A DNA stretch of 64,000 nucleotides from Cepaea nemoralis (Eukaryota; Mollusca; Gastropoda; Stylommatophora; Helicidae): NCBI GenBank assembly GCA_014155875.1, contig JACEFZ010013209.1, positions 1-64,000 of the forward strand, read 5' to 3'. Positions 62,418-64,000 of the stretch are shown one piece after another. Positions within the stretch are counted from its first letter, which is position 1. Every line of letters begins with the position of its first letter. Made by a program: the position numbers and the translations under genes. The notes beneath the pieces were generated by a model. It worked only from the letters and a program-made list of their open reading frames with translations, ran no database searches and was not told where the DNA came from.

Positions 62418-63415
62418 ATAGTGTAACATGAACCATCAGATTTTAAATTTGAGTATTTACTAATGAGAACCACCACCAAAAGATATGCCTTGAGAAACCG
62501 GATCTAATGGTACCAAGATGATGCATGTATGTCAATTAGAAGTGACGATATGCAACTTTGAAGCGTCGTGATCATTAACGCCGAAATTAATTAATATAAT
62601 AACTAATTGGCGGCCATTTTTATATGCTAATTAGATAACGTTGCATACTATGTAAACAGGATTTAACCCATTATGTGCGTAGCATCCATCCGCATAATAC
62701 AAGATATTACTTACCAGAGTTTAAAGCTAATATAAAGAATACACTTGGTAATTAATGAATATAATAATTAATGTGCGGCTACCATATGTGCGTAGCATCC
62801 ATCCGCATAATCAGATATTACTTACCAGAGTTTAAAGCTAATATAAAGAATACACTTGGTAATTAATGAATATAATAATTAATTGGCTGCCATTTTTATA
62901 TGCTAATTAGATAACGTTACATCATATGTAAAAATAGATGACATGAGCAGTTAGGCTTCGCTACACCGATCACAATGATGTATGGTTGCTAGGATGTTCG
63001 TGTATGGTTGCTAGGATGTTCGTTTAAAAATAAACAAGCTACCTAATAAGAACATAAATTTTGATAAATTCTGCTTGGCCTTGAGCTGGACACGAAAAAA
63101 AGATGTGCAGAGGAGATCTTTTGTCTCAATTTCTGTGTTAACGATCACGACACTCAAAGTTGCATATCTTCGCTTCTAATTGACATACATGCATCATCTT
63201 GGTACCGTTAGATTCGGTTTCTCAAGGCCTATCTATTGGTGGTGGTCCCATTAGTAAATACTCAAATTTAAAAATCTGATGGTTCTTGTTAATATCTTCA
63301 CTTAGAAGTGACATACAGGCATCATTGAGGTACTATTAGATTTTGAATTTCAAGGCCTATCTTCTGTGGCCGTCTCATTAGTAAATTCTCAAATTTATAA
63401 TCGTGATGGGACTTG
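62418..63415. mobile_element. foldback / long inverted-repeat element
   Basis: 62418-62592 is the reverse complement of 63127-63290; for example ATGACGCATGTATGTCAATT-like words on the left face AATTGACATACATGCATCAT on the right, and AACTTTGAA faces CAAAGTTGCATATC. A diverged further copy of the right arm follows at 63297-63415 (AAGTGACATACAGGCATCAT). The ~530-bp interior includes a 112-bp direct duplication. No coding capacity, so a MITE- or foldback-like non-autonomous element. Confidence 0.75.
62673..62900. repeat. 112-bp direct duplication
   Basis: ATGTGCGTAGCATCCATCCG and ATATTACTTACCAGAGTTTA start at 62673 and 62785. Confidence 0.95.
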
Positions 63416-63577
63416 CTATGCTATCTATAGGTACTATAATCCGATGCCGTGATCGGACTTTTACGACCTTGATCACGTGACCTGCCGACTCCGTTGCTTG
63501 CTCCTGAAAATTTGACCCGATTCCTAATGTGATCATATTTTTTCTTAAATTCCGAAAATTGCGTGATTTTGACGGGC

Positions 63578-63682
63578 TATAAATAGGCCAGTATTGTGGA
63601 CCATGCGGTCTAGTTTGAAACACATGTGCTCTGAAGGCTTTTCGTTGGTAACCATCATTGTTGTGTATTTCAAAGTATTGAG
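63578..63682 (+). promoter_or_regulatory. TATA-box promoter candidate with short first exon
   Basis: TATAAATA (63578-63585) in a GGGC context is followed about 20-30 bp later by ACCATGCGG (ATG at 63603) and, after 26 open codons, TTGAG|gtaagt at 63682. A core promoter, start codon and strong donor in ~105 bp suggest a plus-strand first exon reading off the right edge. The protein is not recognised. Confidence 0.4.
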
Positions 63683-63713
63683 GTAAGTTCACGTATGAAC
63701 AGAATGTTCCAAA

Positions 63714-64000
63714 GCCCCCCGAGTGATTAATATTAGTAATAATTGAATTCTCCATCCATTTTTATATCTCTGTGTAAAATTTCAGTTCTTGTAATGATCG
63801 GTTTTTATTACAATTAGCTGTTGAATTGAATCACTTCACTCAGTCTCTAGCGGAAAAATCGGCGGCCATCTTGCCTTCTTATTTACCTTATACAGATGGG
63901 ACTTGCCGTTGTTTACCTGTTCTTTATGTAATAGTTCGTTGCAAAACCCCCCGAGTGATTAATATTAGTAATAATTGAATTCTCCATCCATTTTTATATC
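63714..64000. repeat. direct duplication, 235-bp period, cut by the window end
   Basis: CCCCCCGAGTGATTAATATT and ATTGAATTCTCCATCCATTT occur at 63714 and 63949; the second copy runs off the end. Confidence 0.95.

Overview
This is animal nuclear DNA, not bacterial. Genes are split by GT-AG introns, there are abundant dinucleotide and longer tandem repeats, and the mobile elements are non-LTR retrotransposons with APE-type endonucleases, Penelope-like elements, tRNA-derived SINEs and a hAT-like fragment. The mixture suits a marine invertebrate, most likely a mollusc; that assignment is inference from the element types.

The one host gene I can assemble completely is GDPGP1 (GDP-D-glucose phosphorylase), on the minus strand. 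Ten coding exons lie between 48990 (start ATG) and 19190 (stop). All nine introns have GT-AG borders and compatible phases, giving an uninterrupted 413-residue protein with the HIT-type HLHFH active-site motif. A possible second host exon on the same strand lies at 18047-18261.

Layout. 1-5130: CA-, CT- and TA-rich simple repeats and an RT remnant. 5130-9065: element fragments and SINEs. 9085-19085: a nearly continuous run of tandem arrays (units of 31 to about 59 bp), with SINEs and an RNase H remnant. 19190-48990: GDPGP1, whose introns carry almost everything else. The last intron holds a complete 4996-bp non-LTR element (19747-24742) inserted in a SINE. Intron 7 holds a Penelope-like remnant and intron 6 an endonuclease remnant. 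Intron 1 (about 12.6 kb) holds a twin-primed retrotransposon insertion (37576-39652) and a 7.25-kb LTR-type element (41254-48502). 49000-59200: SINEs, tandem arrays and retroelement tails. 59200-64000: AT-rich DNA with duplications, a tRNA-Asp-like sequence, a foldback element and a TATA promoter candidate.

The most unusual features are: (1) an LTR-type element without a visible pol, with a charged gag-like reading frame and a 4-kb C-depleted tract, flanked by 282-bp direct copies of host sequence; (2) a ~145-bp retrotransposon 3' unit found as two separate insertions that both start at the same hairpin and both have target-site duplications; (3) a twin-priming insertion proven by its duplication; (4) tandem arrays beside GDPGP1 exons that contain copies of the exons' own 5' splice sites.
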